Below, piece after piece: positions 45,177 to 55,531 of a stretch of 64,000 nucleotides of DNA (positions within the stretch are counted from its first letter, which is position 1; every line of letters begins with the position of its first letter). The notes beneath the pieces are model-generated. The model saw only the letters and a list, made by a program, of their open reading frames with translations, was not told the DNA's origin and searched no databases. Made by a program: the position numbers and the translations under genes. Source of the stretch: CAYJBH01 sp964368815 (lineage in GTDB: Bacteria; Bacillota; Clostridia; Oscillospirales; Ruminococcaceae). The stretch covers positions 50,067-114,066 of the forward strand of contig CAYJDA010000004.1 in NCBI GenBank assembly GCA_964368815.1. Direction: 5' to 3'.

Positions 45177-45205
45177 ATTATATCATTTTGTTAATTAAAT
45201 TTCCA
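45177..45205 (-). promoter_or_regulatory. Possible lacZ promoter
   Basis: On the minus strand TATAAT (45182-45177) lies 17 bases from a weak -35 box, TGGAAA (45205-45200), which gives a 5' leader of about 140 bases. Confidence 0.4.
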
Positions 45206-45284
45206 TTATATTTACCAAATAAAATTATTTATCAAACACTTTTATTTCACAATAATTTCCTATATTAATTATTAAGCATTACTA

Positions 45285-45313
45285 TTGATTTTTCGCTAAT
45301 TGTTTGTTAAAAT
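45285..45313 (+). promoter_or_regulatory. Promoter of the diguanylate cyclase pair
   Basis: TTGATT (45285-45290) and TAAAAT (45308-45313) are separated by 17 bases, leaving a leader of about 150 bases. The 435-base divergent gap (45032-45466) is otherwise AT-rich, and no c-di-GMP riboswitch is recognisable in it. Confidence 0.5.
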
Positions 45314-45466
45314 GGTATATATAGATTTAATGTTATAACTATGATATAAAAAAAATAAAAAGTAATGCTTGTCCATTACGATAGATGTATTAATTGCATT
45401 AAAATGTTAATAAATATATAAGCTCAGCCGCTTTTTTTCTTGCCTACCACAGGAGGTGCGGTATAA

Positions 45467-46711
45467 ATGAAAATTGAAGTTACTACTGTGATATATATAA
45501 TATCTTTAATATCTATGTTTGTATACCAAATTTCAGCATTTTCCTATGTATCGAATTTGCTGATAGGAGGAATTAAAAACAGAGCAGTTTTTGTTGCCTT
45601 AGGACTTTTAAACACTGCTTTATTTGTTGTTGTTCAGTATACAAACTTGCCAATTTATCTGTTTTTATTAGCCTTTTTAGTTACGTTAATAATTGAGTTT
45701 AAGCTTATATCTAAAACCGATTTTATTCAGGTTATCTGTGGTGCATCGATATTTGTATTGCATATGTCTGCCATCCTAACACCTTTAATCGTAATATTTA
45801 GCAATATTTATAAAATTACGCCTAACGAGCTTATAGCCGGAACTGTTTATGATGATGTAATCGTAATAATAGTTTGCACTTCGTTATCTTTGGCGCATGA
45901 GCTTGTTAAAAAATATATCGACAATACCTCCATACAAAGAGTGACGGTAAAGAGCCGACATTCCGTTATTCTGCTTATTTCGGTTGTTCTTGTTGTTTTT
46001 CTGCAGATTAATCAATCCACGGTTATGATTGGTGATATTTATTATCCTGAACAGATACTACTTTCCTTGGTAGTTTCTTTCGGCTCGTTACTGATTTTTT
46101 ATCTATTTTTCTTGTATTCCATCAGCCTCATTGATGCGAGCTTATATAAAAGATATTCCGACAAGGTTATAGGTGAGCACCAAAAAATATCTGAACAAAA
46201 GGAAACATTGTTAACAAAAATTGAGAGAGATGAGTTAACCGGTGTATTTAACCGTGGATATATAATGACTATACTTGAAAAAATGTGTGAAACAGATGCT
46301 ACCGGCGATTCGTTTCATGTGTTATTTGTTGATATTAATGCACTGAAATACACTAATGATACATATGGTCACAAAGCCGGAGACAGGCTGATAATTAAAA
46401 TTGCGCATTCTATTTTAAAAACAGTGCGTGAACATGATATCGTTGCGAGGATAGGCGGAGACGAATTTTTGGTTATACTTACCGAGTCGCAGGAAGAGAG
46501 CTGCGAAAGTATAGTAGAGAGAATAGAACAGTATATTGACTATCAAAATGCAACGGAAGAATTTTTGGTTTCTGCAAGTATAGGCTCGGTGTATGTAGAT
46601 GAGGATGTCAAAAAACAAGGCGTTAGCTATGTTTTATCGACTGCTGACGAAAACATGAGAAAAAACAAAGCGAATTTCTATAAAAGCAGAGAGGAGGGCA
46701 CTGTATGTTAG
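45467..46711 (+). CDS. Membrane diguanylate cyclase with GGDEF domain
   Basis: The 414-residue protein has seven or so N-terminal membrane helices (1-230, resembling MASE-type sensors), a short coiled coil, and a GGDEF domain. Metal site VDINALKYTND is present, the signature is an intact GGDEF (330-334), and an inhibitory RxxD site (REHD, 321-324) sits the usual five residues before it. It should make cyclic di-GMP with product feedback. The AGGAGG site is strong. It overlaps the next gene by 7 bases. Confidence 0.93.
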   Translation: MKIEVTTVIYIISLISMFVYQISAFSYVSNLLIGGIKNRAVFVALGLLNTALFVVVQYTNLPIYLFLLAFLVTLIIEFKLISKTDFIQVICGASIFVLHMSAILTPLIVIFSNIYKITPNELIAGTVYDDVIVIIVCTSLSLAHELVKKYIDNTSIQRVTVKSRHSVILLISVVLVVFLQINQSTVMIGDIYYPEQILLSLVVSFGSLLIFYLFFLYSISLIDASLYKRYSDKVIGEHQKISEQKETLLTKIERDELTGVFNRGYIMTILEKMCETDATGDSFHVLFVDINALKYTNDTYGHKAGDRLIIKIAHSILKTVREHDIVARIGGDEFLVILTESQEESCESIVERIEQYIDYQNATEEFLVSASIGSVYVDEDVKKQGVSYVLSTADENMRKNKANFYKSREEGTVC

Positions 46712-47934
46712 CATTCTTGACCGCTCTTCTTGTAGTTTCTTTTATTTTTTATCATTACACCTTTTTTTCATACTGCGCATACATTTTTAATGTAAACAGA
46801 TTTCCGAGGAAATCCGGAATAATTTGTTGTGCGATAAACCTATCTTTTTGGTTAATTTATGTGTTTTATCTTCCGGTGAGCCACGAACCTGTAGCCATTT
46901 TCTTGTATGCAGCTCTATTATTTATTGAAACAAAAATAGTGTTTAAAACCAGCTTAATCGAGACGCTGTTTATTTCGGTAACTTTCCCGATAAATCTTTT
47001 TGCCAAAAGGTTGTCGGCATTAGCTATCATGGCAATAATAAATCAAGGAATTATTGTTGATGTTATGAGCGATATTAGGCTTTCTCTTTTGGTTGCTATT
47101 GCTTGCTTTACCGTTTCAATTTCAACAATAAGCTTTGCCCGAAAAACAATTCCGAGAAACTCCCTCGATACCATACTGTCAGACAAAAAGAATCTTGCAT
47201 TTTTAACAACAGCATTCTCTATACTTTTTGTAACGCTGTTTGTTTTTTTCCTTACCATTGGAGTTGATGCCGGCAGCGATCTGTTAAAGCATTATGTTGT
47301 TCTGGGATTGGTTACTATAAGTGCGTTTGCTGTATTTATCGTTTTTGCATTTAATCTTGCCGAGCTTAGAATACAAACCGAAACATACAAAAGATTAAGC
47401 CTTAAAAACACCGAGGATTTAGAGAAAATTAAAGGATTGGAACAGGAATCGCTTAGGGATACACTAACCAATTTATATACAAGAGATTATGCAGATGAAG
47501 AAATTCAGAAATTGATAGACCAAAACGAGTTCCTTTTTGTAGCCTTTGTCGACCTCGACGGGCTGAAGATTGTTAATGATGTTCATGGCCATGAAGAGGG
47601 GGACTTTTACATTAAAACCGTTTCCGACATTTTGCAAGATTACTTTAAAAAGGATGCCGTTTGCAGGTATGGCGGAGATGAAATTGTAATTGTAGGAAGG
47701 TGTAACGCGGAAGAAACCGTAACAAAAAGATTGGTTCAATGCTATAAAGCAGTTATTAACATCCCAAAATTATTTGATAAGAGCTACTCAACGTCGATAA
47801 GTTACGGAGTTGCCTACAATCATCCTAACGAAATAATTTCCGCATCAGAGTTAATTGCAATTTCTGATACCAGAATGTATTCACTCAAAAAATCTAACAA
47901 GAAACATAGGAAAACAATTTCGGTGCAAAAATAA
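46705..47934 (+). CDS. Membrane GGDEF-domain protein with GGDEI signature
   Basis: The 409-residue protein has the same architecture as its upstream neighbour: about seven membrane helices (1-225), a linker, and a GGDEF domain with metal motif VDLDGLKIVND. The signature is GGDEI (323-327) instead of GGDEF, and there is no RxxD site (FKKD instead). It may be a weak cyclase, a GTP/c-di-GMP sensor or a heterodimer partner of the first protein. The 7-base overlap indicates translational coupling, and the pair probably arose by tandem duplication. Confidence 0.9.
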   Translation: MLAFLTALLVVSFIFYHYTFFSYCAYIFNVNRFPRKSGIICCAINLSFWLIYVFYLPVSHEPVAIFLYAALLFIETKIVFKTSLIETLFISVTFPINLFAKRLSALAIMAIINQGIIVDVMSDIRLSLLVAIACFTVSISTISFARKTIPRNSLDTILSDKKNLAFLTTAFSILFVTLFVFFLTIGVDAGSDLLKHYVVLGLVTISAFAVFIVFAFNLAELRIQTETYKRLSLKNTEDLEKIKGLEQESLRDTLTNLYTRDYADEEIQKLIDQNEFLFVAFVDLDGLKIVNDVHGHEEGDFYIKTVSDILQDYFKKDAVCRYGGDEIVIVGRCNAEETVTKRLVQCYKAVINIPKLFDKSYSTSISYGVAYNHPNEIISASELIAISDTRMYSLKKSNKKHRKTISVQK

Positions 47935-47950
47935 CTTTATCATTCAAATT

Positions 47951-47987
47951 AAAAACTAACCTCCAAAAAATTGAGGTTAGTTTTTTT
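47951..47987 (+). terminator. Bidirectional terminator
   Basis: AAAAACTAACCTC pairs with GAGGTTAGTTTTT around 9 bases, followed by T's. It serves both the GGDEF pair (plus) and the phosphohexomutase gene (minus), whose stop codon is adjacent. Confidence 0.9.
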
Positions 47988-47988
47988 A

Positions 47989-49413
47989 CTATGATAATTT
48001 TAACATCTCACTAAATAATTTTACACATTCTCCGGCTTTTTCTCTGCTGTTCATCTCGCAGGATATACGCAGTAACGGTTCGGTTCCTGAGAATCTTGCA
48101 ATTATCCAGCCACCATTAACAAAATTCACCTTGCAGCCGTCAAGATACGAAACATTGTCTATCTCATAGGGAAAGTTAGGTATGCTTTTTTCGGTGTAAA
48201 TTATTTCTCGTAGTCGTGTTTTTTCGTCATTGTCGCTAAGGTGATAATCTCCGTCACAGGTATAAAATTCACCATATCTCTCGGTAATTTCGCTGTAAAA
48301 GTCCGAAAGTTTTTTCCCGGTAACGGCAATTAGCTCAACAAGCAATGCCGCTGCATAAATACCATCTTTGCCAAGGATGTGTCCTCTTACTGTAAGACCT
48401 CCGGAGCTTTCTCCACCAATGATGGCGCCACTCTCCTCAAGCTTGGAAGACACATGTTTAAATCCTACCGGCACCTCGTAGCATACCTCACCGAAATCTT
48501 CGGCGATTTTATCTAAAAGCTTTGTTGTGGAGTTATTTCTAACCACACTGCCACGCCACCCCTTAACTTTTAACAGATAATAATAAAGTATTGCCAGTAG
48601 TTTATTTGGATCAACAAACTCGCCTTTTTCGTCAATAACGCCTATTCTGTCGGCATCTCCATCGGTAGCAACGCCAAGATCGCATTCGTTCTCCGGAACA
48701 TAATCGCTTAAAAAGCCCAATGTTTTAGCGTTTGGCGCGGGAAGCCTTCCTCCAAACAGGGTGTCGTGTCGGTCGTTAATAACTAAAAGGTCGCTTCTGG
48801 TTGCATATAAAATTGTTTTCAGGCTGGTTTGGCTTACTCCAAACATCGGATCTAATGCGATTTTCAGCTGAGCTTTTTTAATCGCCTTGGTATCTATCAA
48901 CGCCAGTATACTGTCGATATATTCGTTATGTGGATTAAACTCCTCTATCAGCCCCTGCTGCATAGCCTTTTGATAGGGAACAGGTTCATGTTCCGCTCCG
49001 CTTTTTTCCATCTTGGCTATGTAGCGTTCTAACTCATCGGTCGTATTCTGGTCGGCATCTCTTCCACCCTCGGTAAAAATTTTTATGCCGTTGTATATTG
49101 CCGGATTATGGCTTGCTGTTATTGCCATTCCATAATATAATTTTTCACTTTTAACCGAAAACATAACCAGCGGTGTGGGGGCTGCGCGGTTTATTATCCT
49201 ACACTTAATGCCGTATCCGGTTAAAACTTCAGCGGCCCATCCTGCCGCCTCCTTAGATAAAAATCGTCGGTCGAAACCAATTACAACTACCTTGTTTTGC
49301 CTACGCTGCGAAATTATGAGCTCAGCAAGCGCACTGCAAACAGTTGTTAGATTTTGCTTTGTAAAACCATCTGCTATTATTGCTCTCCAGCCACCCGTTC
49401 CAAACTTAATCAT
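47989..49413 (-). CDS. Phosphoglucomutase/phosphomannomutase family protein
   Basis: The 474-residue alpha-D-phosphohexomutase opens with IKFGTGGWRAIIADGFT. It has the phosphoserine loop ITASHNPAIYNGIKIF (near residue 100), the metal-binding GVATDGDADRIGVID (near 240) and the sugar-binding GGESSGG (near 330). It interconverts 1- and 6-phosphohexoses. I chose ATG 49413 with GGAGA upstream over an in-frame TTG 12 bases earlier. It is 53 bases after the cardiolipin synthase gene on the same strand. Confidence 0.94.
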   Translation of the reverse strand: MIKFGTGGWRAIIADGFTKQNLTTVCSALAELIISQRRQNKVVVIGFDRRFLSKEAAGWAAEVLTGYGIKCRIINRAAPTPLVMFSVKSEKLYYGMAITASHNPAIYNGIKIFTEGGRDADQNTTDELERYIAKMEKSGAEHEPVPYQKAMQQGLIEEFNPHNEYIDSILALIDTKAIKKAQLKIALDPMFGVSQTSLKTILYATRSDLLVINDRHDTLFGGRLPAPNAKTLGFLSDYVPENECDLGVATDGDADRIGVIDEKGEFVDPNKLLAILYYYLLKVKGWRGSVVRNNSTTKLLDKIAEDFGEVCYEVPVGFKHVSSKLEESGAIIGGESSGGLTVRGHILGKDGIYAAALLVELIAVTGKKLSDFYSEITERYGEFYTCDGDYHLSDNDEKTRLREIIYTEKSIPNFPYEIDNVSYLDGCKVNFVNGGWIIARFSGTEPLLRISCEMNSREKAGECVKLFSEMLKLS

Positions 49414-49477
49414 ATCGATCTCCAAACTAAATATTTATTGTAATTTACTCGTTTTAACTCATGAGAATAATGTTTTG

Positions 49478-51007
49478 CTACATCAAAGGCGAAAATGTTC
49501 TTAAAAGTCCTAATAGGATAAACTGGATAACCTTAAGCTTTCCCTGATAAGGATGATTGTCTAACGTTATCTCTTTACAGCGCAACTGCGTATGCAAAAA
49601 GTCCTGCTTAATTTTATCAACAGCCGATGAGTTGCACATAAATGCTCCGCACTCATAATGTAGTGCAAAGCTTCGGTAGTCTAGGTTAATTGTTCCGACA
49701 ACTGCAGATTTATCATCACACACAAACATTTTTGAGTGAACAAATCCGGGAGTATATTCAAATATCTTTACCCCCGCTCGAAGTAGCTCTTTATAGTACG
49801 ATCGCGATAGAAAAAAAACAAATTTTTTATCCGGAATTCCGGGCAAAATAATGCGAACATCAATACCGGATTTTGCGGCTGTCATTAAAGAAACCATCAT
49901 CTCACGGCTTATGATAAGGTAGGGTGTAGTAATATACACGTACTCCTTTGCGCAGTGCAACATACTCATATAAACGTTTTCACCTACAGCATCGTTATCC
50001 ATCGGTGTATCGCAGTACGGCTGAATAATTCCATCAGCGTTATATTTTTCGGTTGGTGCATATTTTGAATAATCCTCTACCTTTTCGGTTAGGGAACACC
50101 ACATGGATAAAAACATAACAGTTAAATTAAAAACTGCCTCGCCCTTAAACATTACAGCGGTATCTTTCCAATGCCCCAGTTTATTTACATGATTAATATA
50201 CTCATCGGCAAGATTAACCCCGCCTGTAAAACCAACATTGCCATCTATTACGCATATTTTCCGGTGATCTCGATTATTAAAATTCGCATTAAACAGGTTG
50301 GTGAACTTATTAAAGGGCCTGCAGTTGATGTTTTGGGCTCTCATTCTTTTTGCAAAGCTCATGGGTAGGGTGGTAAGGCATCCTAAATCGTCGTACATGA
50401 TTCTAACATCAACACCGCTCGCCGCTTTTTCGGCTAATATTTTTTCAATCTCTCCCCACATTAAGCCCTGTTCAATAATAAAGTATTCCAAAAAGATGAA
50501 TTTATTTGCCTTTTTAAGTTCAAAAAGCATTGCTTTCCACTTTTCCTCTCCGAGAGGAAAATATGTAACCTCGGTATTGCTATATGCCGGCGAGTTAGCT
50601 ATCTTTCTAATATATTCAGATTGGCGAATAATGTTGTGATCTGCGTTAAAAAATTCCGGCCTGAAAGCATCAACACTTGATAACCCCTTTTTCTGTTCAG
50701 CATCGATGTTTTCTAACACAGCACGCCTTTTTTTGCTTTTTCTTGGTTTTCCGTAAACAAGATAAAGAATGGCTCCAACAAGTGGAAATCCGTTTAAAAT
50801 AATAATCCAAGGAATTTTTGTTTCGGGGTATGTATCTCTTATAATAATATTTATTGTAACACTTGCATTAACAATCAATAATATCACTACCAATAAATCA
50901 ACAAAATTTCCCAGTAATAGCACAAGAACGACGCCAAAAAGAATCTGCACTATTAAGGTTGAAATAATAAATGCCATTCGCAAAAACACACCTATTTTCA
51001 ACTTCAT
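49478..51007 (-). CDS. cls: Cardiolipin synthase
   Basis: The 509-residue protein has two N-terminal membrane helices (10-60), a cytoplasmic PLDNT segment (WIIILNGFPLVGAILYLVYG), and two HKD phospholipase D motifs: HRKICVIDG and HSKMFVCDD, followed by GTINLDYRS. It condenses two phosphatidylglycerols into cardiolipin at the membrane. Length and domain order match the bacterial Cls family. The AAGGAT site precedes the ATG by 8 bases. Confidence 0.95.
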   Translation of the reverse strand: MKLKIGVFLRMAFIISTLIVQILFGVVLVLLLGNFVDLLVVILLIVNASVTINIIIRDTYPETKIPWIIILNGFPLVGAILYLVYGKPRKSKKRRAVLENIDAEQKKGLSSVDAFRPEFFNADHNIIRQSEYIRKIANSPAYSNTEVTYFPLGEEKWKAMLFELKKANKFIFLEYFIIEQGLMWGEIEKILAEKAASGVDVRIMYDDLGCLTTLPMSFAKRMRAQNINCRPFNKFTNLFNANFNNRDHRKICVIDGNVGFTGGVNLADEYINHVNKLGHWKDTAVMFKGEAVFNLTVMFLSMWCSLTEKVEDYSKYAPTEKYNADGIIQPYCDTPMDNDAVGENVYMSMLHCAKEYVYITTPYLIISREMMVSLMTAAKSGIDVRIILPGIPDKKFVFFLSRSYYKELLRAGVKIFEYTPGFVHSKMFVCDDKSAVVGTINLDYRSFALHYECGAFMCNSSAVDKIKQDFLHTQLRCKEITLDNHPYQGKLKVIQFILLGLLRTFSPLM

Positions 51008-51104
51008 TTTATGATCCTTACATTAATTTTCTAAGTTTTATTTTACCACTAAAATTCCGCTTAGTCAAATGTGCAAATACATAATACCGGTTTTTCGACT
51101 TCGC

Positions 51105-53411
51105 TTATTGCAAGTGTTCTTTTCTGTACTGTCCCGGTGTAATATTTTCCGCCTTTTTAAACATTCGAATAAAGCTCTGAACATTTGCATACCCCACCTC
51201 TTCTGAGATTGTGTGTATGTTTTTATCGGTTTTTGCTAACAAATTCTTTGCATTTTGAATCCTTATGCTTGTAAGCATATCGTAAAATGTGATACCAAAG
51301 TTTATACGTAGAGTTTTATTTATGTGGACTGATGTGTATGAAAACTCTGCTGAGAGGTCCTCTAATGAAATATCGTTATGATAGTTTTGTCTTAAATACT
51401 CCTCTATTTTATTAGCTAGTATCTCAGAATTTTGTTTTCGAGTTTGCCTAGAATACTCTACAGCTTCTCGACATAGGTCGTAAACAAGTGCCTCTATCTT
51501 ATCTATGCTCAAAGCCTCGTATATTCGTTTTGTGTAATCCCTGAGTTTACCTGCAAAATTACTGTCTTGACTATTGTCCTGCATCGAAAGGGAAATAATG
51601 TTAATTATACAAATGTAAACACTTCTGGTCATTGTTAAGCTATATTTGCATGACTTAATATTGTGATTAACATTTTTAATTATAGCGTTAATTTCAGAAA
51701 TGTTACCGTTTTTCACCGAATAAATTAAACTTTTTTCATAATAGAGAGGATTAATGTAAGATAGGTTAACAGAATTGGGTGCATCATCATAATTGAATAT
51801 TCGGCTACTGCCATAAGGTAACTCTCTTTCAATAGCTTCTTTCGAATCGTTATAGGTGTTTTGTAACAACAGTATGTCATTAACTATGCTGCCTATACCG
51901 ATAATTATTTTAGTGCTAAGAGCCTCAGCACTAAATATTAATAAAGATTCAAACAATTCTTTTATATTTTCCTGAAGTACAATTTTATCTTTGTCTTGAC
52001 GACCTATAATCACATGAAGGTCGTTTTCCTGTATGCATACATTATAGAAATCGATATCAGCAACTGCAAGGCTATTGTTTAGGTAATCTCTGAGGGCTAA
52101 TGTTACAATAAAACTTAACTCAGCTTGACTTTGGTTCAGCTCAAAGTCGTCGGTATTAATTTCAAGTAATTTTATTGTAGCAACGGTATAATTTAACTTT
52201 TCATTTTTATCTAACCCGATTGCATGTAATCTTTCTTCAAGCGAGGAAAAACTAATCACTCTTCCAAGCATTATATCAAGAAAGAACTTTTCTCTAAGGT
52301 TTGGAAGCTCTTTTATTATTTTTTCTCTTAAATCTTGAAGTTCATTTTCCGAACGCTCTATAAATTTGTGTATCTTCTTAAACTCGGCATATTTTGGTAA
52401 TGTTTTAATTGAATTACCTTCGTTGCTGATATTGTGCAATAACAGTTCAATAGGAGAATAAGCATTATCGCTTAATTTTTTTGCTATTAAAGCAAACACA
52501 ATATATAAAGTAACTGTTATTGTTAATGCTGTCAAGAAATTAACAAGTAAGGTTGAAATCAGATTTTCCATCCCGGCATAGTAATTAAAACTCCAATCAA
52601 GAGTTTCACTGTTTTGTAGTACATGAATAAATAAACCATCATTAATGAGCTGTAAATCAAGCTTTGGGCCACCTGTGGTATATAATAAGTCTTCATATGC
52701 AATATCGCTAAAAAACTTATTGCCCGATCCTGCAATAAAACCACCCTCACTGTTAAATAAAAGTATTCCTGCATCATCGGTGAGATAACGTTCACATAAA
52801 TTATTTAAATATTTCTGAGATATATTTGCTACAATATATCCTTTCGGGCTTCCCGCAGATAAAAGCGGATACTGCATCACGGTTGAAACACAGCTGTTTC
52901 TCGCTTCTCCAAGGGTACCGGCTCTATTTACTAAGCGTATATTATCATCAATATTACTTGTATCCAGCCACTCCTTATCCACAAATCCATCCCAGTTGAA
53001 AATGCCATAGGAGGTAATAACAATGTTAAGCTCCGGATAAACAAGGTAGATAGATTCAAGAGGGTCTGACAGGGTGGCGTGCGATAAAACAATTAACTCA
53101 GATATCTCATTAATGTCGAAATAGTCCAAGTTGTCTCGATTGTTTTCATGAAAATAAGATTCTACCATAGGATTTGAGGATAGCTGTAGCAATAGCAAAT
53201 CGACCTTATCCATTGTTAGGGTTATTTCCGATTGCAGTTTGTCGAGATTTGCACGATAAACTGCATGGCTTGTATCGTAACTTGATTTTATGAAATATCC
53301 GGTACTAATGGTTCCATATAAGGTAGTACATATTATTCCAATTAAAAAGAAAGATTTAAACAGTCTATTAGCATAGCTGATTGTTCCACTCTTTTTTCGG
53401 TTAAATTTCAT
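51105..53411 (-). CDS. Membrane-bound AraC-family regulator with extracellular sensor
   Basis: The 768-residue protein has membrane helices near residues 15-37 and 275-300 flanking an extracellular dCache-like sensor. A cytoplasmic helical region follows, and then a C-terminal AraC double helix-turn-helix (ISLEDLSAEFSYTSVHINKT and HTISEEVGYANVQSFIRMFK). Such single-protein membrane regulators commonly sit next to LplABC/YtcPQ-type importers, as here, where it diverges from one. I chose ATG 53411 because AAAGGAT lies 8 bases upstream; the longer frame lacks a site. Confidence 0.92.
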   Translation of the reverse strand: MKFNRKKSGTISYANRLFKSFFLIGIICTTLYGTISTGYFIKSSYDTSHAVYRANLDKLQSEITLTMDKVDLLLLQLSSNPMVESYFHENNRDNLDYFDINEISELIVLSHATLSDPLESIYLVYPELNIVITSYGIFNWDGFVDKEWLDTSNIDDNIRLVNRAGTLGEARNSCVSTVMQYPLLSAGSPKGYIVANISQKYLNNLCERYLTDDAGILLFNSEGGFIAGSGNKFFSDIAYEDLLYTTGGPKLDLQLINDGLFIHVLQNSETLDWSFNYYAGMENLISTLLVNFLTALTITVTLYIVFALIAKKLSDNAYSPIELLLHNISNEGNSIKTLPKYAEFKKIHKFIERSENELQDLREKIIKELPNLREKFFLDIMLGRVISFSSLEERLHAIGLDKNEKLNYTVATIKLLEINTDDFELNQSQAELSFIVTLALRDYLNNSLAVADIDFYNVCIQENDLHVIIGRQDKDKIVLQENIKELFESLLIFSAEALSTKIIIGIGSIVNDILLLQNTYNDSKEAIERELPYGSSRIFNYDDAPNSVNLSYINPLYYEKSLIYSVKNGNISEINAIIKNVNHNIKSCKYSLTMTRSVYICIINIISLSMQDNSQDSNFAGKLRDYTKRIYEALSIDKIEALVYDLCREAVEYSRQTRKQNSEILANKIEEYLRQNYHNDISLEDLSAEFSYTSVHINKTLRINFGITFYDMLTSIRIQNAKNLLAKTDKNIHTISEEVGYANVQSFIRMFKKAENITPGQYRKEHLQ

Positions 53412-53484
53412 AATTGTTATCCTTTGCTTTAAATTGAGACACTTATCCAATTTAATTATAACCAGTATTCGCATTAAATTGCTA

Positions 53485-53511
53485 TTGACAATTATAAAAA
53501 AAGAATATAAT
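53485..53511 (+). promoter_or_regulatory. Possible promoter of the second-type importer operon
   Basis: TTGACA (53485-53490) and TATAAT (53506-53511) are only 15 bases apart. This suboptimal spacing is often seen where an activator, such as the divergent AraC-type regulator, is needed. Confidence 0.45.
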
Positions 53512-53605
53512 AGTAAATTGTATATTTACATCAATCCGTCAAAATTGTAGAATAAATTCATAAAATAAATGCAAATTATTGTTTATTTTGGTTAAAGGAG
53601 CTTAT

Positions 53606-54529
53606 ATGATGCAAAAAATAAAAAAGGGAAAACTGATTTACAACTTAATAAAGTATCGCAGTTTTTATATTATGCTCATTCCGGGGCTAATAATAGTAGG
53701 TATTTTTTTATATCTTCCGATTTTCGGAAATTTTATAGCCTTTAAAGATTATAAAATTTTCATGGGGCCCTTCGAAAGCCCATGGAATGGATTTGATAAC
53801 TTTATTAGATTATTTTCTGCCGACCAATTTGTTGAAATTTTTATAAACACAATATCGATAGGATTTTTAAAAATTCTCTTTGGTTTTCCGGCTCCTATAA
53901 TCCTTGCGCTATTATTAAACGAGGTGGTTTTTTCACCCTTTAAACGCACAGTTCAAACAGTGGTTTATCTCCCGCATTTTATCTCCTGGGTTATCATTGC
54001 CTCCCTTGCCTCGACACTGCTATCACCGAGCGATGGTGTTCTTAATATGATTCTTGGACAGTTTGGAATAGACCCGGTTTTCTTTATGGGTGACTCTCGC
54101 TATTTTAGGGGCGTGCTGGTTGTTTCTGATATTTGGAAGGAAATGGGATGGTCGGCCATTGTGTATTTAGCCGCATTATCGGGAGTTCCCACAGACATGT
54201 ATGAGGCTGCCACCGTTGACGGAGCCACAAAGTTTCAAAAACTTATTTTTGTTACCTTTCCCTGTTTGCTACCAACCATCACCATTATGTTTTTGTTAAG
54301 GGTTGGGCAGATAGTTAACGTTGGTTTTGAACAGGTTTTTACCATGTATAGCCCTCCTGTTTATGATGTTGCCGATATTATTGATACATACGTATATCGA
54401 GTTGGAATAATAGATGTTCAGTATGGATTCGCCACAGCTGCCGGGCTTTTCAAATCAATAATCAACTGTGCTATGGTGGTTTCGTGTAACTTCTTGGCAC
54501 GCAAAGCAGGACAAGAAAGCTTGTTTTAA
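53606..54529 (+). CDS. ABC transporter permease, LplB/YteP type
   Basis: The 307-residue permease has six membrane segments and the EAA loop DMYEAATVDGATKFQKLIFV near residue 205. The N-terminal IMLIPGLIIVGIFLYLPIFG and the central IVYLAALSGVP are typical of the polysaccharide/complex-sugar LplB subfamily. ATG 53606 or 53609 follows AAAGGAG; the longer frame from 53579 lacks a site. Confidence 0.94.
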   Translation: MMQKIKKGKLIYNLIKYRSFYIMLIPGLIIVGIFLYLPIFGNFIAFKDYKIFMGPFESPWNGFDNFIRLFSADQFVEIFINTISIGFLKILFGFPAPIILALLLNEVVFSPFKRTVQTVVYLPHFISWVIIASLASTLLSPSDGVLNMILGQFGIDPVFFMGDSRYFRGVLVVSDIWKEMGWSAIVYLAALSGVPTDMYEAATVDGATKFQKLIFVTFPCLLPTITIMFLLRVGQIVNVGFEQVFTMYSPPVYDVADIIDTYVYRVGIIDVQYGFATAAGLFKSIINCAMVVSCNFLARKAGQESLF

Positions 54530-54547
54530 TATTAGGAGAAAAGAGAA

Positions 54548-55444
54548 ATGAAGAAAAAAATTAAGCTCACCAGAAGCGACAAAATTTTTAATTTTTTCAA
54601 CTATATTGTTCTTACAGTTATTGGGTTGTTAACATTATTCCCGTTTTTGGATGTTTTGCTTACCTCAATAACACCAACCGAAGAAATTGTAATGGGTGCA
54701 AGAAATATAATCACAATTCCGAAAGCTCCCACATTAGATCACTACATTTTTGTAATCGAAGGTAACAATGCTATTTTTCGCGCAATGGGTGTTACGGTAT
54801 TTCGCACAATTGTTGGAACAGGTGTAAATTTGTTAGTAACCATTCTAACCGCATATCCTTTATCAAAAAAATATCTGCCATATCGTAACGGAATAATGAA
54901 ATACTTCTTTTTTACCATGATTTTTTCCGGCGGCATGATTCCCACCTTCTTGGTTGTGCGTTCCTTTGGGTTAATAGACACCCTGTGGGCATTTATACTT
55001 CCCGGCGCACTAAATGTTTATAACATGATAATTATGAGAACGTATTTTTCAGGTATATCTATAGAGCTTGAAGAGGCGGCGAAAATAGATGGCTGTCCCG
55101 ATTTAAAGGTATTATATCGAATTATACTTCCTGTTTCAAAACCGGTGTTAGCCTCGGTAGGGCTTTTCTATGCGGTTTGGCACTGGAACTCCTTCTTCGA
55201 TGCAGTTATGTATATTAACGATAGAAATCTTTGGCCACTGCAAACTTTATTGCGAGAAATATTGCTCAGCACAAGTTTAAGCGAACTGCTTGGAGGCGGA
55301 GGCATGTTAGCGGAATCGATGCCACCCACAACAGCGGTTATTAACGCCACCATAATGATTTCCTGCATACCGATAATAATTGTATACCCATTTCTTCAAA
55401 AACACTTTGCTAAGGGTGTTATGATTGGTTCAGTAAAAGGTTAA
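54548..55444 (+). CDS. ABC transporter permease, LplC/YtcP type
   Basis: The 298-residue six-helix permease has an EAA loop (ELEEAAKIDGCPDLKVLYRI near residue 180) and the C-terminal KHFAKGVMIGSVKG ending, typical of YtcP-type partners of LplB. It starts 18 bases after its partner with TTAGGAG. No ATPase gene is in the operon. Confidence 0.94.
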   Translation: MKKKIKLTRSDKIFNFFNYIVLTVIGLLTLFPFLDVLLTSITPTEEIVMGARNIITIPKAPTLDHYIFVIEGNNAIFRAMGVTVFRTIVGTGVNLLVTILTAYPLSKKYLPYRNGIMKYFFFTMIFSGGMIPTFLVVRSFGLIDTLWAFILPGALNVYNMIIMRTYFSGISIELEEAAKIDGCPDLKVLYRIILPVSKPVLASVGLFYAVWHWNSFFDAVMYINDRNLWPLQTLLREILLSTSLSELLGGGGMLAESMPPTTAVINATIMISCIPIIIVYPFLQKHFAKGVMIGSVKG

Positions 55445-55531
55445 AATAAATACTATTTTTAAGAGGGGGTGAAACAGGGAAAAACTAATGCACATATCGA
55501 TGAGAACAATAATAAAATAGGAGAAAGAAAA

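Noticed and set aside
45314..45466. c-di-GMP riboswitch in the leader of the GGDEF pair
   Set aside because: The conserved GEMM core and tetraloop receptor sequences could not be found in the AT-rich leader.
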